Notes: generated by a model from the sequence alone, not told the origin. DNA of 8,213 nt from Rhodospirillaceae bacterium (GCA_003524565.1 DQGU01000032.1:1526-9738); one strand, 5' to 3'; shown: positions 1 through 7,326, counted from the first letter of the stretch. Program-made: numbers and translations.

Positions 1-903
1 TGATATCAAGCCGCACAACACGCCCAGCCCCGCCGGATGCAACCCCAGTTCGGGTTCGTCGATCGACGACAGCAACGGCAGACTGTCTTGTGGTTGCGCC
101 AGCGCCGAAATCAACGCCAACGCCCGCAACGTCCCGTCCGACAAATGCGCCGGGCCAAACGTCTCACCCCGATCGTCAATCCATTCCAGCCGGACCCCGG
201 TTCTATCTTCGACCGGTTTAAGTTCGCGAATGAAAGGCGCCACCTGTCTTAACGCCCCTTCGATCCGCCGCCAAGCCGCCTGCCCACCCTTATCTTGCGC
301 ATTCATCAGCGCCATAAGATATATCGGCAGATTGCTTCCGTCAGAACGAAGATAATCAGCGGAAGTATCGGCGTATGAAGGCGTTCTCAGAGCGGAACGG
401 CGCGATGTATCGTGGAAATGGTAAAAATTGATTCTTCGCAAGCGCCAGCGAACAGTTCTGGCGGTCGCATCGTCCGCGGATTTTTCCTTTAACCGAGATT
501 CCCTGTGTCCAGCACCAAGATCGCACCAAGTCCATTCCGCGGCGCCCAAGGGCCGATAGCCTGCGCGTTCCTTCAAAAAAAACAGGTTGTTGTCTTCCGT
601 ATACGCGAGCGTCGCTTCATAGGCGTTATCGCCGCCTTGACCGTTAAACTCGAGCTCCAACTCCAGCGCTATGGTGTTGCGCGGACCGTAATGCAGTAGA
701 TAGGCGGCGCCGCCGCGTTCCGAAACGAATCTCTGCAGAGATTCAAACGCCAGCATGCGCACCATTTCTAGCGCCCACAGCAAGTTCGATTTCCCGACAC
801 CGTTAGGCCCGATCAAAATCGTCGCGGGCGTCAATTCCACGGTCGCATCGCGGATCGAACGAAACCCCGCCACGCGAAATTTCGTCAGCCTCCCTTCGGA
901 CAT
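1..903 (-). CDS. RecF/SMC-like AAA-family ATPase (AAA_21 type), 3' end cut by window
   Basis: This reading frame runs 301 codons from an ATG at 903 to the window edge without a stop, so the C-terminus is missing. A Walker A motif, GPNGVGKS, is at residues 32-39. An ABC-type signature, LSDGT, is at 254-258. A Walker B strand ends in IDEPELGLHP at 281-290, with D282 and E283 as the expected Mg-binding and catalytic acids. The middle contains FYHFHDTS and LRSDGSNLP-like segments, which are typical of the stand-alone predicted ATPases grouped as COG4637/AAA_21 and often labelled RecF-like. Family members are usually somewhat under 400 residues, so roughly 70-100 residues are probably missing. The ATG is chosen because GGAGGA precedes it by 7 bases and the N-terminal strand (KFRVAGFRSI) starts immediately after it, as in the family. 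No membrane segment or signal peptide is visible, so the protein is probably cytosolic. The substrate and role are unknown. Its codon use differs from the suc genes (six AGA codons). A nuclease or defence partner could lie beyond the edge, but nothing here shows one. Confidence 0.9.
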   Translation of the reverse strand, partial: MSEGRLTKFRVAGFRSIRDATVELTPATILIGPNGVGKSNLLWALEMVRMLAFESLQRFVSERGGAAYLLHYGPRNTIALELELEFNGQGGDNAYEATLAYTEDNNLFFLKERAGYRPLGAAEWTWCDLGAGHRESRLKEKSADDATARTVRWRLRRINFYHFHDTSRRSALRTPSYADTSADYLRSDGSNLPIYLMALMNAQDKGGQAAWRRIEGALRQVAPFIRELKPVEDRTGVRLEWIDDRGETFGPAHLSDGTLRALALISALAQPQDSLPLLSSIDEPELGLHPAGLGVLCGLIS

Positions 904-910
904 GCGGCGC

Positions 911-916
911 TCCTCC
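911..916 (-). promoter_or_regulatory. Ribosome binding site of the ATPase gene
   Basis: The minus strand reads GGAGGA here, 7 bases before the ATG at 903. It is a near-perfect anti-16S match and fixes the start of the ATPase gene. Confidence 0.75.
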
Positions 917-930
917 AGACTGCGGCGGGG

Positions 931-959
931 AATATTCCGTTTGGCGTTATGGCGCACAA
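931..959 (-). promoter_or_regulatory. Weak candidate promoter for the ATPase gene
   Basis: On the minus strand, TTGTGC (959-954) and AATATT (936-931) are separated by 17 bases. This matches 3 of 6 and 4 of 6 positions of the sigma-70 consensus. The sequence match alone is weak. The location supports it: the stretch lies between the intrinsic terminator of the upstream operon and the ATPase ribosome binding site, where a promoter is needed unless the gene depends on read-through. Confidence 0.22.
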
Positions 960-970
960 ATGGGCTGATG

Positions 971-1008
971 CAAACAAAAACCCCCGCCGGAGTTCCGGCG
1001 GGGGTTTT
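971..1008 (-). terminator. Rho-independent terminator after sucB
   Basis: Positions 977-990 and 995-1008 are perfect complements, giving a stem of 10 G-C-rich pairs plus 4 A-T pairs closed by a four-base loop (991-994). Read on the minus strand, the GC stem is followed by TTTTTGTTTG, a good uridine tract. It begins 33 bases after the sucB stop codon and closes the TCA operon. The plus-strand reading has only a TTTT tract, and no convergent gene is present, so its working direction is minus. Confidence 0.93.
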
Positions 1009-1041
1009 CGCTAATCTAAAACCCGAAGCTTAACGACCGGA

Positions 1042-2256
1042 TCAGACGTCCAGCAGCAGGCGGCGCGGGTCTTCGATGCCTTCCTTGACGCGCACCAGGA
1101 AGGTCACCGCTTCCTTGCCGTCAATGATGCGATGGTCGTAGCTGAGCGCGATGTACATCATCGGACGCGCGACAACCTGACCGTTCACAACAACAGCGCG
1201 CTCTTTGGTTGCGTGCATGCCGAGGATGGCCGACTGCGGCGGGTTGATAATGGGCGTCGAGAGCAGAGAGCCGAAAACGCCGCCGTTGGTAATGGTGAAC
1301 GTACCGCCCGACAGCTCGTCCAGCCCCAGTTTGCCGTCGCGTGCGCGCAGGCCGAGGTCGCCGATTTCTTTTTCAATCGACGCGAAGCCTTTGGCATCTG
1401 CATCGCGTACCACCGGCACGACAAGTCCCGTCGGGGTCGAAACCGCAACGCCGATGTCGTAGTAGTTTTTGTAAACGATATCGGTGCCGTCAATTTCCGC
1501 GTTCACAGCGGGGAAGTCTTTCAGGGCCTGAATGGCAGCCTTCACGAAAAAGGACATAAAGCCGAGCTTGATGCCGTGTTTTTTCTCAAAGCTGTCTTTG
1601 TACTGGTTACGCAGCGCGATGATGTGGCTCATATCGACTTCGTTGAAGGTCGTGAGCATCGCCGCGGTGTTTTGCGCTTCTTTCAGACGCTCCGCAATGC
1701 GCTGGCGCAGGCGGGTCATTTTCACGCGCTCTTCGCGGTCCGCTTTTGCGCGCGGGCCGGACGGGGCGGCGGGCGCTTTGGCCGCGGGGGCAGCTGCAGG
1801 CGCTTTCAGCGCTTCGAGCACGTCACCCTTGGTGATGCGGCCGTCTTTGCCGCTGCCCTGCAGACCGGAAACATCCAGCCCGTTGTCATCGGCGATTTTG
1901 CGCGGCGCGGGCGAAAGGAAGGTGTCGTTGTTCGAAGCCTTTGCAGCGGCCTGCTGCGCCTTGGGCGCTTCGGCCTTGGCGGGCGCTTTGGCTTTTTCCG
2001 CCTTGGGCGCTGCTGCGCCGCCTTCGGCGATGAAGCCGAGAACTGCGCCCACTTCGACGTTGCCGCCGGTCTGGACTTTAATTTCTTTCAAAACGCCGGC
2101 GGATTTGGCGTTCACTTCCAGTGTCACCTTGTCGGTTTCCAGCTCGACCAGCGGCTCGTCAACGGCGATGCTGTCGCCGACGTTCTTGAGCCATTTCGCG
2201 ACGGTCGCTTCCTTGACGGATTCGCCGAGAGCGGGAACGATGATTTCAGTGGCCAT
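1042..2256 (-). CDS. sucB: Dihydrolipoyllysine succinyltransferase, E2 of 2-oxoglutarate dehydrogenase
   Basis: This 404-residue protein transfers the succinyl group from the lipoyl arm to CoA and forms the core of the cytosolic 2-oxoglutarate dehydrogenase complex. There is a single N-terminal lipoyl domain (about 1-78), with the lipoylated lysine at K43 in ETDKVTLEV. An Ala/Pro/Lys-rich swinging linker follows (about 80-107). The peripheral subunit-binding domain, which docks E1/E3, is at about 111-150 (SPAPRKIADDNGL, then GKDGRITKGDV). A second Ala/Pro linker leads to the catalytic domain (about 175-404). The active-site motif SYDHRIIDG contains H375 and D379. The length is nearly identical to E. 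coli SucB (405). A short-chain E2p or branched-chain E2 is less likely, because the gene directly follows sucA with a 34-base gap and the N-terminus is the typical E2o type. AGAAGG lies 8 bases before the ATG. No lipoamide dehydrogenase gene follows. Confidence 0.98.
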   Translation of the reverse strand: MATEIIVPALGESVKEATVAKWLKNVGDSIAVDEPLVELETDKVTLEVNAKSAGVLKEIKVQTGGNVEVGAVLGFIAEGGAAAPKAEKAKAPAKAEAPKAQQAAAKASNNDTFLSPAPRKIADDNGLDVSGLQGSGKDGRITKGDVLEALKAPAAAPAAKAPAAPSGPRAKADREERVKMTRLRQRIAERLKEAQNTAAMLTTFNEVDMSHIIALRNQYKDSFEKKHGIKLGFMSFFVKAAIQALKDFPAVNAEIDGTDIVYKNYYDIGVAVSTPTGLVVPVVRDADAKGFASIEKEIGDLGLRARDGKLGLDELSGGTFTITNGGVFGSLLSTPIINPPQSAILGMHATKERAVVVNGQVVARPMMYIALSYDHRIIDGKEAVTFLVRVKEGIEDPRRLLLDV

Positions 2257-2290
2257 GATGTTTACCTTCTTTTCTTGACGTAAATTTATA

Positions 2291-5176
2291 TCAAACCGTC
2301 AGCGCGGCCATGACGAGCGCTTCCTGTTCTTTGTTGTGGGTTTTAAGAGAGCCCGTCGCAGGCGCGGCAGCCGCAGGGCGTCCGGCATAGATGGGGCGAC
2401 CCGCCTTGTGCTTGATGCTGGCAAGCGCTTTCTCAATGCGGCGGTCAACGAAGTTCCAGCCACCCTGGTTTTCCGGCTCTTCCTGGCACCAGACAACGTC
2501 GGCGTTCGGATATTTTGCCAATTCTTCCGCCAGCGGCTTTTCCGGGAAAGGATAGAACTGTTCGAGACGCAGGATAGCAACATTGTTGATGCCCGCTTTT
2601 TCGCGCATCTCCAGAATGTCGTAGTAAACCTTGCCGCTGCAAATAACCACGCGCTTGATGCCCTTGGCCGGCAGCGGGCTGTCTTCGTGCAGGACGCGGT
2701 GGAACGTCTGCTTGCCCGTGAACATGCTGGCCGGCGACACGCAAAGTTTGTGACGCAGCAGAGATTTCGGCGTCATGACCACCAGCGGCTTGCGGAAGTC
2801 GCGGCGCATCTGACGGCGGAGCGCATGGAAATAGTTGGCGGGGGTGGAGCAGTTCAGTACCTGCCAGTTATCTTCCGCGCAAAGCTGGAGGAAACGCTCC
2901 AGACGGCCGGAAGAGTGCTCCGGCCCCTGCCCTTCAAAACCGTGAGGCAGCAGCATGACCAGACCGGACATGCGCAGCCATTTGGTTTCGGCGGACGCGA
3001 TGAACTGGTCGATAATAACCTGCGCACCGTTGACGAAGTCGCCAAATTGACCTTCCCACAGCACCAGCGATTTCGGGTTTGCGGTGGAATAGCCGTATTC
3101 AAAGCCCAGAACCGCCGCTTCGCTCAGCGGACTGTCGTGCACTTCGAACGTTGCTTGCGCGGGGTCGATGTTGTTGAGGGGGACGTAGCGCTGTTCGTTT
3201 GTCTGGTCGGTCAGCGCAGCATGGCGTTGCGAAAACGTGCCGCGACCGCAATCCTGACCGGACAGGCGCACCGGATGGCCGTCAAGCGCGAGCGCGCCGA
3301 AGGCCAAGGCTTCCGCCGTCGCCCAATCGAAACCTTCGCCGGTTTCGAACATTTTCTTTTTCGCATCCAGCTGGCGGGCGATTTTGCTGTTGAGCTCGAA
3401 CCCGTCCGGCACCGACGTAATCGCCTTGCCGATTTTCTGCAGAATCTCTTCGCTGATGGCGGTTTCGCCGCGGCGTTCATCGCCGTGCGCCTGTTTAAGC
3501 CCCGTCCAGTGTCCTTCGAGCATATCCGCGCGGTTGGGTTTATAGCTGGTTGCGGCAACGAATTCCTTCTCCAGATACGCGTTCCAGTCGGCGTACATCT
3601 GGTCGGTTTCTTCGGCACTGAGAACGCCTTCGGCATTCAGCTGCTCCGCATAAAGCGTGCGGGTGGTTTTTTTGCCTTTGATGATTTTATACATCTGCGG
3701 CTGGGTGAAGGCAGGCTCGTCCGACTCGTTATGGCCGTGACGGCGATAGCAAACGATATCGAGGAACACGTCCTTTTTAAACGTCTGGCGGAATTCGACG
3801 GCAATGCGCGCCGCGTGCATGACGGCTTCGACATCGTCGCCGTTGACGTGGAAAATCGGTGATTGCACCATCTTCGCCACATCCGTGCAGTAGTTGCCGG
3901 AGCGGGAATAAAGCGGCGCGGTGGTAAAACCAATCTGGTTGTTGATAACGACATGCACGGTGCCGCCGACGCGGTAGCCCGGCAAATCCGACATCATCAG
4001 CGTTTCCGGCACGATGCCCTGACCGGAGAGCGCAGCATCGCCATGGATAAGCAGCGTCATGACCGACAGGCGTTCTTCGTCGCGGCTCATGTCCTGTTTC
4101 GCGCGGACTTTACCGACGGCGACAGGATCCACGAATTCAAGGTGCGACGGGTTCGGCGTCAGCGACAGGTGGACAATTTGCCCGCCGAAATCGCGGTCTG
4201 ACGAGGTACCGAGGTGATATTTCACGTCGCCCGAACCCTGCACATCGTCAGGCTTCGCGGGGGTACCCTGGAATTCGGAGAACATCGCCGTAAACGTCTT
4301 GCCCATCACGTTGGTGAGGACGTTCAGGCGGCCGCGGTGCGCCATGCCGACCACAACTTCGCGCACGCCCATGCGTGCGCCGGTTGCGATGACTTCTTCA
4401 AGCGCGGGGATGGTCGCTTCGCCACCCTCAACGCCGAAGCGTTTGGTGCCGGTATATTTCATGTCGAGGAACTTCTCGAACCCTTCCGCTGCCGTCAGGC
4501 GCTGCAGGAAATGTTTTTTCTCGGGCGCGGAGAAATTCATGCCGGCATGCGGCTGTTCGAACCGCTCCTGCAGCCACAAACGCTGGCCGAGGTCCTGAAT
4601 GTGCATGTATTCAAGACCGATGGACTGGCAGTAGGAGCCTTCCACTTTCTCGATAATCTGCGCGAGCGTGAGTTTTTGCGCGCCGAAAGCGCCATCGACA
4701 AAAATCTCGCGGCTGAGGTCGGCTTCGGTAAAGCCATAAGTATGCACATCCAAATCCGCATGGCGGTGCTTTTGCGACAGGCCGAGCGGGTCAAGATTGG
4801 CAAGAAAATGCCCGCGCACGCGGTAGCCGCGGATGAGCATTTGCGCGCGGATTGCATCCTGCACGGCGCGTGCATCGACAGCCGCGCCAGCAGCGGGCGC
4901 AGCGGCGGCTTTGTCGCCTTTTTTGGCGGCGGGCTTCGCTGCCTCTTCGTTATTGGCGGCAGTCGAAAGAACGGCGGAGAGTTTTTCCGGCGACGGCGTC
5001 CAGCTCGCGCCTTTCAGCTCGGCAATCAGCTCTTTGCCTTCCGCGCCCAAATCCTTGAACAAATCCGCCCAGCTGGCATCCACCGCCGCAGGATTTTGCA
5101 GGAATTTTTCGTAGAGCCCGGCGATGTAATCGCCATCGACGGCGGAGAGGAAGCTGAGTGCGCTGCGCTGTGACAT
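2291..5176 (-). CDS. sucA: 2-oxoglutarate dehydrogenase E1 component
   Basis: This 961-residue, thiamine-diphosphate-dependent E1 decarboxylates 2-oxoglutarate and succinylates the E2 lipoyl group. The N-terminal segment (about 5-45, with DYIAGLYEKFLQNP) is the conserved E2-docking region. An Ala/Lys-rich linker follows (about 73-100), then the core beginning at YRVRGHFLANLDPLG. Visible active-site elements are H280 in MAHRGRLNVL, H345 in PNPSHLE (the counterparts of E. coli H260 and H298), and the ThDP/Mg motif from G379-D380 to N412-N413. HGHNESDEP is at 480-488. The transketolase-like pyrimidine domain contains QFGDFVNGAQ (710-719) and LLPHGFEGQGPEHSS (742-756). The C-terminal domain includes WCQEEPENQG (896-905). 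E. coli SucA has 933 residues; much of the excess lies in the N-terminal linker. The ATG at 5176 fits the family start, but only a weak purine stretch (GAAAG) precedes it. A 96-base spacer with a hairpin separates it from sucD. Confidence 0.99.
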   Translation of the reverse strand: MSQRSALSFLSAVDGDYIAGLYEKFLQNPAAVDASWADLFKDLGAEGKELIAELKGASWTPSPEKLSAVLSTAANNEEAAKPAAKKGDKAAAAPAAGAAVDARAVQDAIRAQMLIRGYRVRGHFLANLDPLGLSQKHRHADLDVHTYGFTEADLSREIFVDGAFGAQKLTLAQIIEKVEGSYCQSIGLEYMHIQDLGQRLWLQERFEQPHAGMNFSAPEKKHFLQRLTAAEGFEKFLDMKYTGTKRFGVEGGEATIPALEEVIATGARMGVREVVVGMAHRGRLNVLTNVMGKTFTAMFSEFQGTPAKPDDVQGSGDVKYHLGTSSDRDFGGQIVHLSLTPNPSHLEFVDPVAVGKVRAKQDMSRDEERLSVMTLLIHGDAALSGQGIVPETLMMSDLPGYRVGGTVHVVINNQIGFTTAPLYSRSGNYCTDVAKMVQSPIFHVNGDDVEAVMHAARIAVEFRQTFKKDVFLDIVCYRRHGHNESDEPAFTQPQMYKIIKGKKTTRTLYAEQLNAEGVLSAEETDQMYADWNAYLEKEFVAATSYKPNRADMLEGHWTGLKQAHGDERRGETAISEEILQKIGKAITSVPDGFELNSKIARQLDAKKKMFETGEGFDWATAEALAFGALALDGHPVRLSGQDCGRGTFSQRHAALTDQTNEQRYVPLNNIDPAQATFEVHDSPLSEAAVLGFEYGYSTANPKSLVLWEGQFGDFVNGAQVIIDQFIASAETKWLRMSGLVMLLPHGFEGQGPEHSSGRLERFLQLCAEDNWQVLNCSTPANYFHALRRQMRRDFRKPLVVMTPKSLLRHKLCVSPASMFTGKQTFHRVLHEDSPLPAKGIKRVVICSGKVYYDILEMREKAGINNVAILRLEQFYPFPEKPLAEELAKYPNADVVWCQEEPENQGGWNFVDRRIEKALASIKHKAGRPIYAGRPAAAAPATGSLKTHNKEQEALVMAALTV

Positions 5177-5241
5177 GATGTCGGTCTTTCGGGTATCGGT
5201 CTTGTATTAAAGTTTGTGTCTATTAAACGGGCGAAGAAGCG

Positions 5242-5264
5242 CGGGGCGGCATAAAGCCGCCCCG
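5242..5264 (-). other. Intergenic RNA hairpin between sucD and sucA
   Basis: Positions 5242-5250 (CGGGGCGGC) pair perfectly with 5256-5264 across the five-base loop ATAAA, giving a 9-bp stem that is almost all G-C. It starts 8 bases after the sucD stop codon on the minus strand. The transcript after it reads GCGCTTCTTCG rather than a uridine run, so it is not a good intrinsic terminator. Plausible roles are protecting the 3' end of a processed mdh-sucCD message, or setting the ratio of sucCD to sucAB expression. That is inference from position and shape only. Confidence 0.55.
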
Positions 5265-5272
5265 AAAGCCCC

Positions 5273-6151
5273 TTATGCGGCCTTGATGGCCTTCATCACC
5301 GCATCGCCAAGGCCGGCCGGGCTGTCGGATACGACAAAACCAGCCGCTTTCATGGCCGCGATTTTGTCTTTCGCAGCGCCTTTGCCGCCGGCGATAATCG
5401 CGCCAGCATGGCCCATACGGCGGCCCGGAGGCGCCGTCACACCGGCGATGAAGCCGGCGATGGGTTTTTTCTTTTTGCTGTTTTTAATGAACTCGGCTGC
5501 GTCTTCTTCGCCGCTGCCGCCGATTTCGCCAATCATCAGGATGGCTTCGGTTTCTTCGTCATTGAGGAACAGCTGAAGCGCATCAATGAAGTTGGTGCCG
5601 TTCACAGGGTCGCCGCCGATACCGATGCAGGTCGTCTGCCCCAAACCATTTGCCGTGGTTTGCGCAACCGCTTCGTAGGTCAGCGTGCCGGAGCGGGACA
5701 CGATGCCCACTTTGCCGCGTTTGTGGATGTGGCCGGGCATGATGCCGATTTTGCATTCGCCGGGCGTAATCACGCCGGGGCAGTTGGGGCCGATGAGACG
5801 GGTTTTGGAGCCGAGCAGCTTGCGCTTCACCTTCACCATGTCCAGAACCGGAATGCCTTCGGTGATGCAGATGACCAAATCCAGCTCGGCGTCAATCGCC
5901 TCGAGGATGGCATCGGCTGCGAACGGCGGCGGAACGTAGATAACGGAGGCATTCGCGCCCGTATCGTTCACAGCGTCCTGAACGGTATTGAATACCGGCA
6001 GGTCGAGGTGTTTGCTGCCGCCTTTGCCGGGCGTCACGCCGCCGACCATTTTGGTGCCGTAGGCGATGGCCTGTTCGGAGTGGAACGTGCCCTGCGCGCC
6101 GGTGAAGCCCTGGCAGATGACTTTGGTGTCTTTGTTAATAAGTACGGCCAT
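5273..6151 (-). CDS. sucD: Succinyl-CoA synthetase alpha subunit (ADP-forming type)
   Basis: This 292-residue subunit binds CoA and carries the phosphohistidine of succinyl-CoA synthetase, which converts succinyl-CoA, phosphate and a nucleoside diphosphate to succinate, CoA and the triphosphate. The N-terminal CoA-binding Rossmann domain (about 1-125) contains GFTGAQGTFH (15-24) and GGVTPGKGG (37-45). GPNCPGV is at 121-127. The ligase domain contains GEIGGSGEEDAAEF (208-221) and the phosphorylated histidine H248 in RRMGHAGAI, equivalent to E. coli H246. The length is close to the E. coli subunit (289). It is separated from the sucC stop codon by two bases, as expected for subunits made in equal amounts. 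A lysine cluster (KKKK, 226-229) sits in a surface-type segment and is otherwise unremarkable. Confidence 0.99.
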   Translation of the reverse strand: MAVLINKDTKVICQGFTGAQGTFHSEQAIAYGTKMVGGVTPGKGGSKHLDLPVFNTVQDAVNDTGANASVIYVPPPFAADAILEAIDAELDLVICITEGIPVLDMVKVKRKLLGSKTRLIGPNCPGVITPGECKIGIMPGHIHKRGKVGIVSRSGTLTYEAVAQTTANGLGQTTCIGIGGDPVNGTNFIDALQLFLNDEETEAILMIGEIGGSGEEDAAEFIKNSKKKKPIAGFIAGVTAPPGRRMGHAGAIIAGGKGAAKDKIAAMKAAGFVVSDSPAGLGDAVMKAIKAA

Positions 6152-6153
6152 GA

Positions 6154-7326
6154 TTATGCAGCCTCCGCTTTCACAGTGTTGACGACTTTCTGCGCGGCAT
6201 CGGCAAGATTGTCGGCAGCGATGATGTTAAGGCCAGATTCTTTCAAAAGCTTCTTGCCCTTGTCGACGTTGGTACCTTCGAGACGCACAACCAGCGGCAT
6301 GGTCAGCCCCAGTTCGCGCGCGGCGGTAATCACGCCCTCGGCGATGACGTCGCAGCGCATGATGCCGCCGAAGATGTTGACGAGGATACCCTCGACGTTC
6401 GGGTCGGACAGGATGATGCGGAAGGCCTCGGCCACGCGCTCTTTGGTCGCGCCGCCGCCCACGTCAAGGAAGTTTGCGGGCTGGCCGCCATAAAGCTTGA
6501 TGATGTCCATCGTCGCCATGGCAAGGCCTGCGCCGTTAACCATGCAACCGATGTTGCCTTCGAGCTTGACGTAGTTCAGTTCGTGGTCTTTGGCGCGTTT
6601 TTCAGCCGGATCTTCTTCGGTCACGTCGCGCAGCTCTTCGACTTCTTTCTGGCGGAACATCGCGTTGTCGTCGAAGTTCATTTTCGCATCGAGCGGCAGG
6701 ACATCGCCGCCCTTGGTCACGACCAGCGGGTTAATTTCGACGATGGACGCGTCCAGCTCGACAAAGGTGTTATAAAGCTTGGACAGCAGGTCAACGCATT
6801 TGCCAACCTGTTTGCCCTCAAGGCCGAGGCTGAAGGCAATCTGGCGGCCATGGAACGGCTGGAAGCCGGTCGCGGGGTCGACATGTACCTTGGTGATTTT
6901 TTCGGGATGTTTTTCGGCGACTTCCTCGATGTCCATCCCGCCTTCGGTCGAAGCCATGATGGTAATGCCCGACGTCGCGCGGTCGGTCAGCATGCCGAGA
7001 TACAGTTCGCGGCCGATATCGCAGCCATCTTCGATGTAAAGGCGGCGCACTTCCTGGCCCTGCGGGCCCGTCTGGTGCGTGACCAGCTGCATGCCGAGGA
7101 TTTTTGCCGAAGCTTCTTTCACTTCGTCCAGCGACTTGACGACTTTGACGCCGCCGCCCTTGCCGCGGCCACCCGCGTGAATTTGCGCTTTGACCACATA
7201 GACCGGACCCGGCAGGGTTTTGGCGACTTCAACGGCCTCTTCGACCGTATAGGCCACGCCGCCGTTCAGCACGGGCACGCCGCGCGCTTTCAAAAGCTGC
7301 TTGGCCTGATACTCATGAATGTTCAT
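6154..7326 (-). CDS. sucC: Succinyl-CoA synthetase beta subunit (ADP-forming type)
   Basis: This 390-residue subunit carries the nucleotide-binding ATP-grasp fold of succinyl-CoA synthetase and pairs with SucD. The start MNIHEYQAKQLL is the family hallmark. The ATP-grasp glycine-rich region, AQIHAGGRGKGGG, lies at 47-59. The Mg-binding residues N199 (EINPL) and D213 (PLDAK) are at the same positions as in E. coli SucC. The C-terminal CoA-ligase domain contains NIGCMVNGAGLAMATMD (258-274), the segment NFLDVGGGATKERV (285-298) and IFGGIMRCDVIAEG (318-331). E. coli SucC has 388 residues. The start is supported by AGAGGA 9 bases upstream of the ATG. Nucleotide preference (ADP or GDP) cannot be fixed from the sequence alone. 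The gap to the mdh stop is 35 bases with no terminator. Confidence 0.99.
   Translation of the reverse strand: MNIHEYQAKQLLKARGVPVLNGGVAYTVEEAVEVAKTLPGPVYVVKAQIHAGGRGKGGGVKVVKSLDEVKEASAKILGMQLVTHQTGPQGQEVRRLYIEDGCDIGRELYLGMLTDRATSGITIMASTEGGMDIEEVAEKHPEKITKVHVDPATGFQPFHGRQIAFSLGLEGKQVGKCVDLLSKLYNTFVELDASIVEINPLVVTKGGDVLPLDAKMNFDDNAMFRQKEVEELRDVTEEDPAEKRAKDHELNYVKLEGNIGCMVNGAGLAMATMDIIKLYGGQPANFLDVGGGATKERVAEAFRIILSDPNVEGILVNIFGGIMRCDVIAEGVITAARELGLTMPLVVRLEGTNVDKGKKLLKESGLNIIAADNLADAAQKVVNTVKAEAA
6162..6166 (-). promoter_or_regulatory. sucD ribosome binding site inside the sucC coding end
   Basis: GGAGG on the minus strand lies 10 bases before the sucD ATG and within the last codons of sucC. 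The sucC TAA and the sucD ATG are only two bases apart, so ribosomes finishing sucC would be placed directly at the sucD start. This suggests translational coupling of the two subunits. Confidence 0.6.

Noticed and set aside
755..1033. 92-codon open frame on the plus strand running through the terminator hairpin
   Set aside because: It overlaps the ATPase start, its ribosome binding site and the terminator. It is not a plausible gene.
1132..2283. 383-codon open frame on the plus strand, antisense to sucB
   Set aside because: It is the shadow of sucB. The Ala/Pro/Lys-rich linkers read backwards as Gly/Arg/Phe repeats, and there is no domain or ribosome binding site evidence.
2336..3862. 508-codon open frame on the plus strand, antisense to sucA
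   Set aside because: It lies wholly inside the conserved sucA gene. Its translation has no recognisable domain and is rich in Arg, Phe and Val, as expected from the complement of a GC-biased coding strand.
4214..5173. 319-codon open frame on the plus strand, antisense to the 5' part of sucA
   Set aside because: It fully overlaps a clearly conserved gene and shows no family motif.
5177..5241. Possible internal promoter for sucAB (TTTAAT and TAGACA-like hexamers)
   Set aside because: TTTAAT resembles a -10 box and TAGACA a -35 box, but no pair has acceptable spacing with both boxes good. AT-rich spacers give such matches by chance.
5408..6493. 361-codon open frame on the plus strand across sucD and sucC
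   Set aside because: It spans two well-supported minus-strand genes and their junction. The composition is that of a shadow frame.
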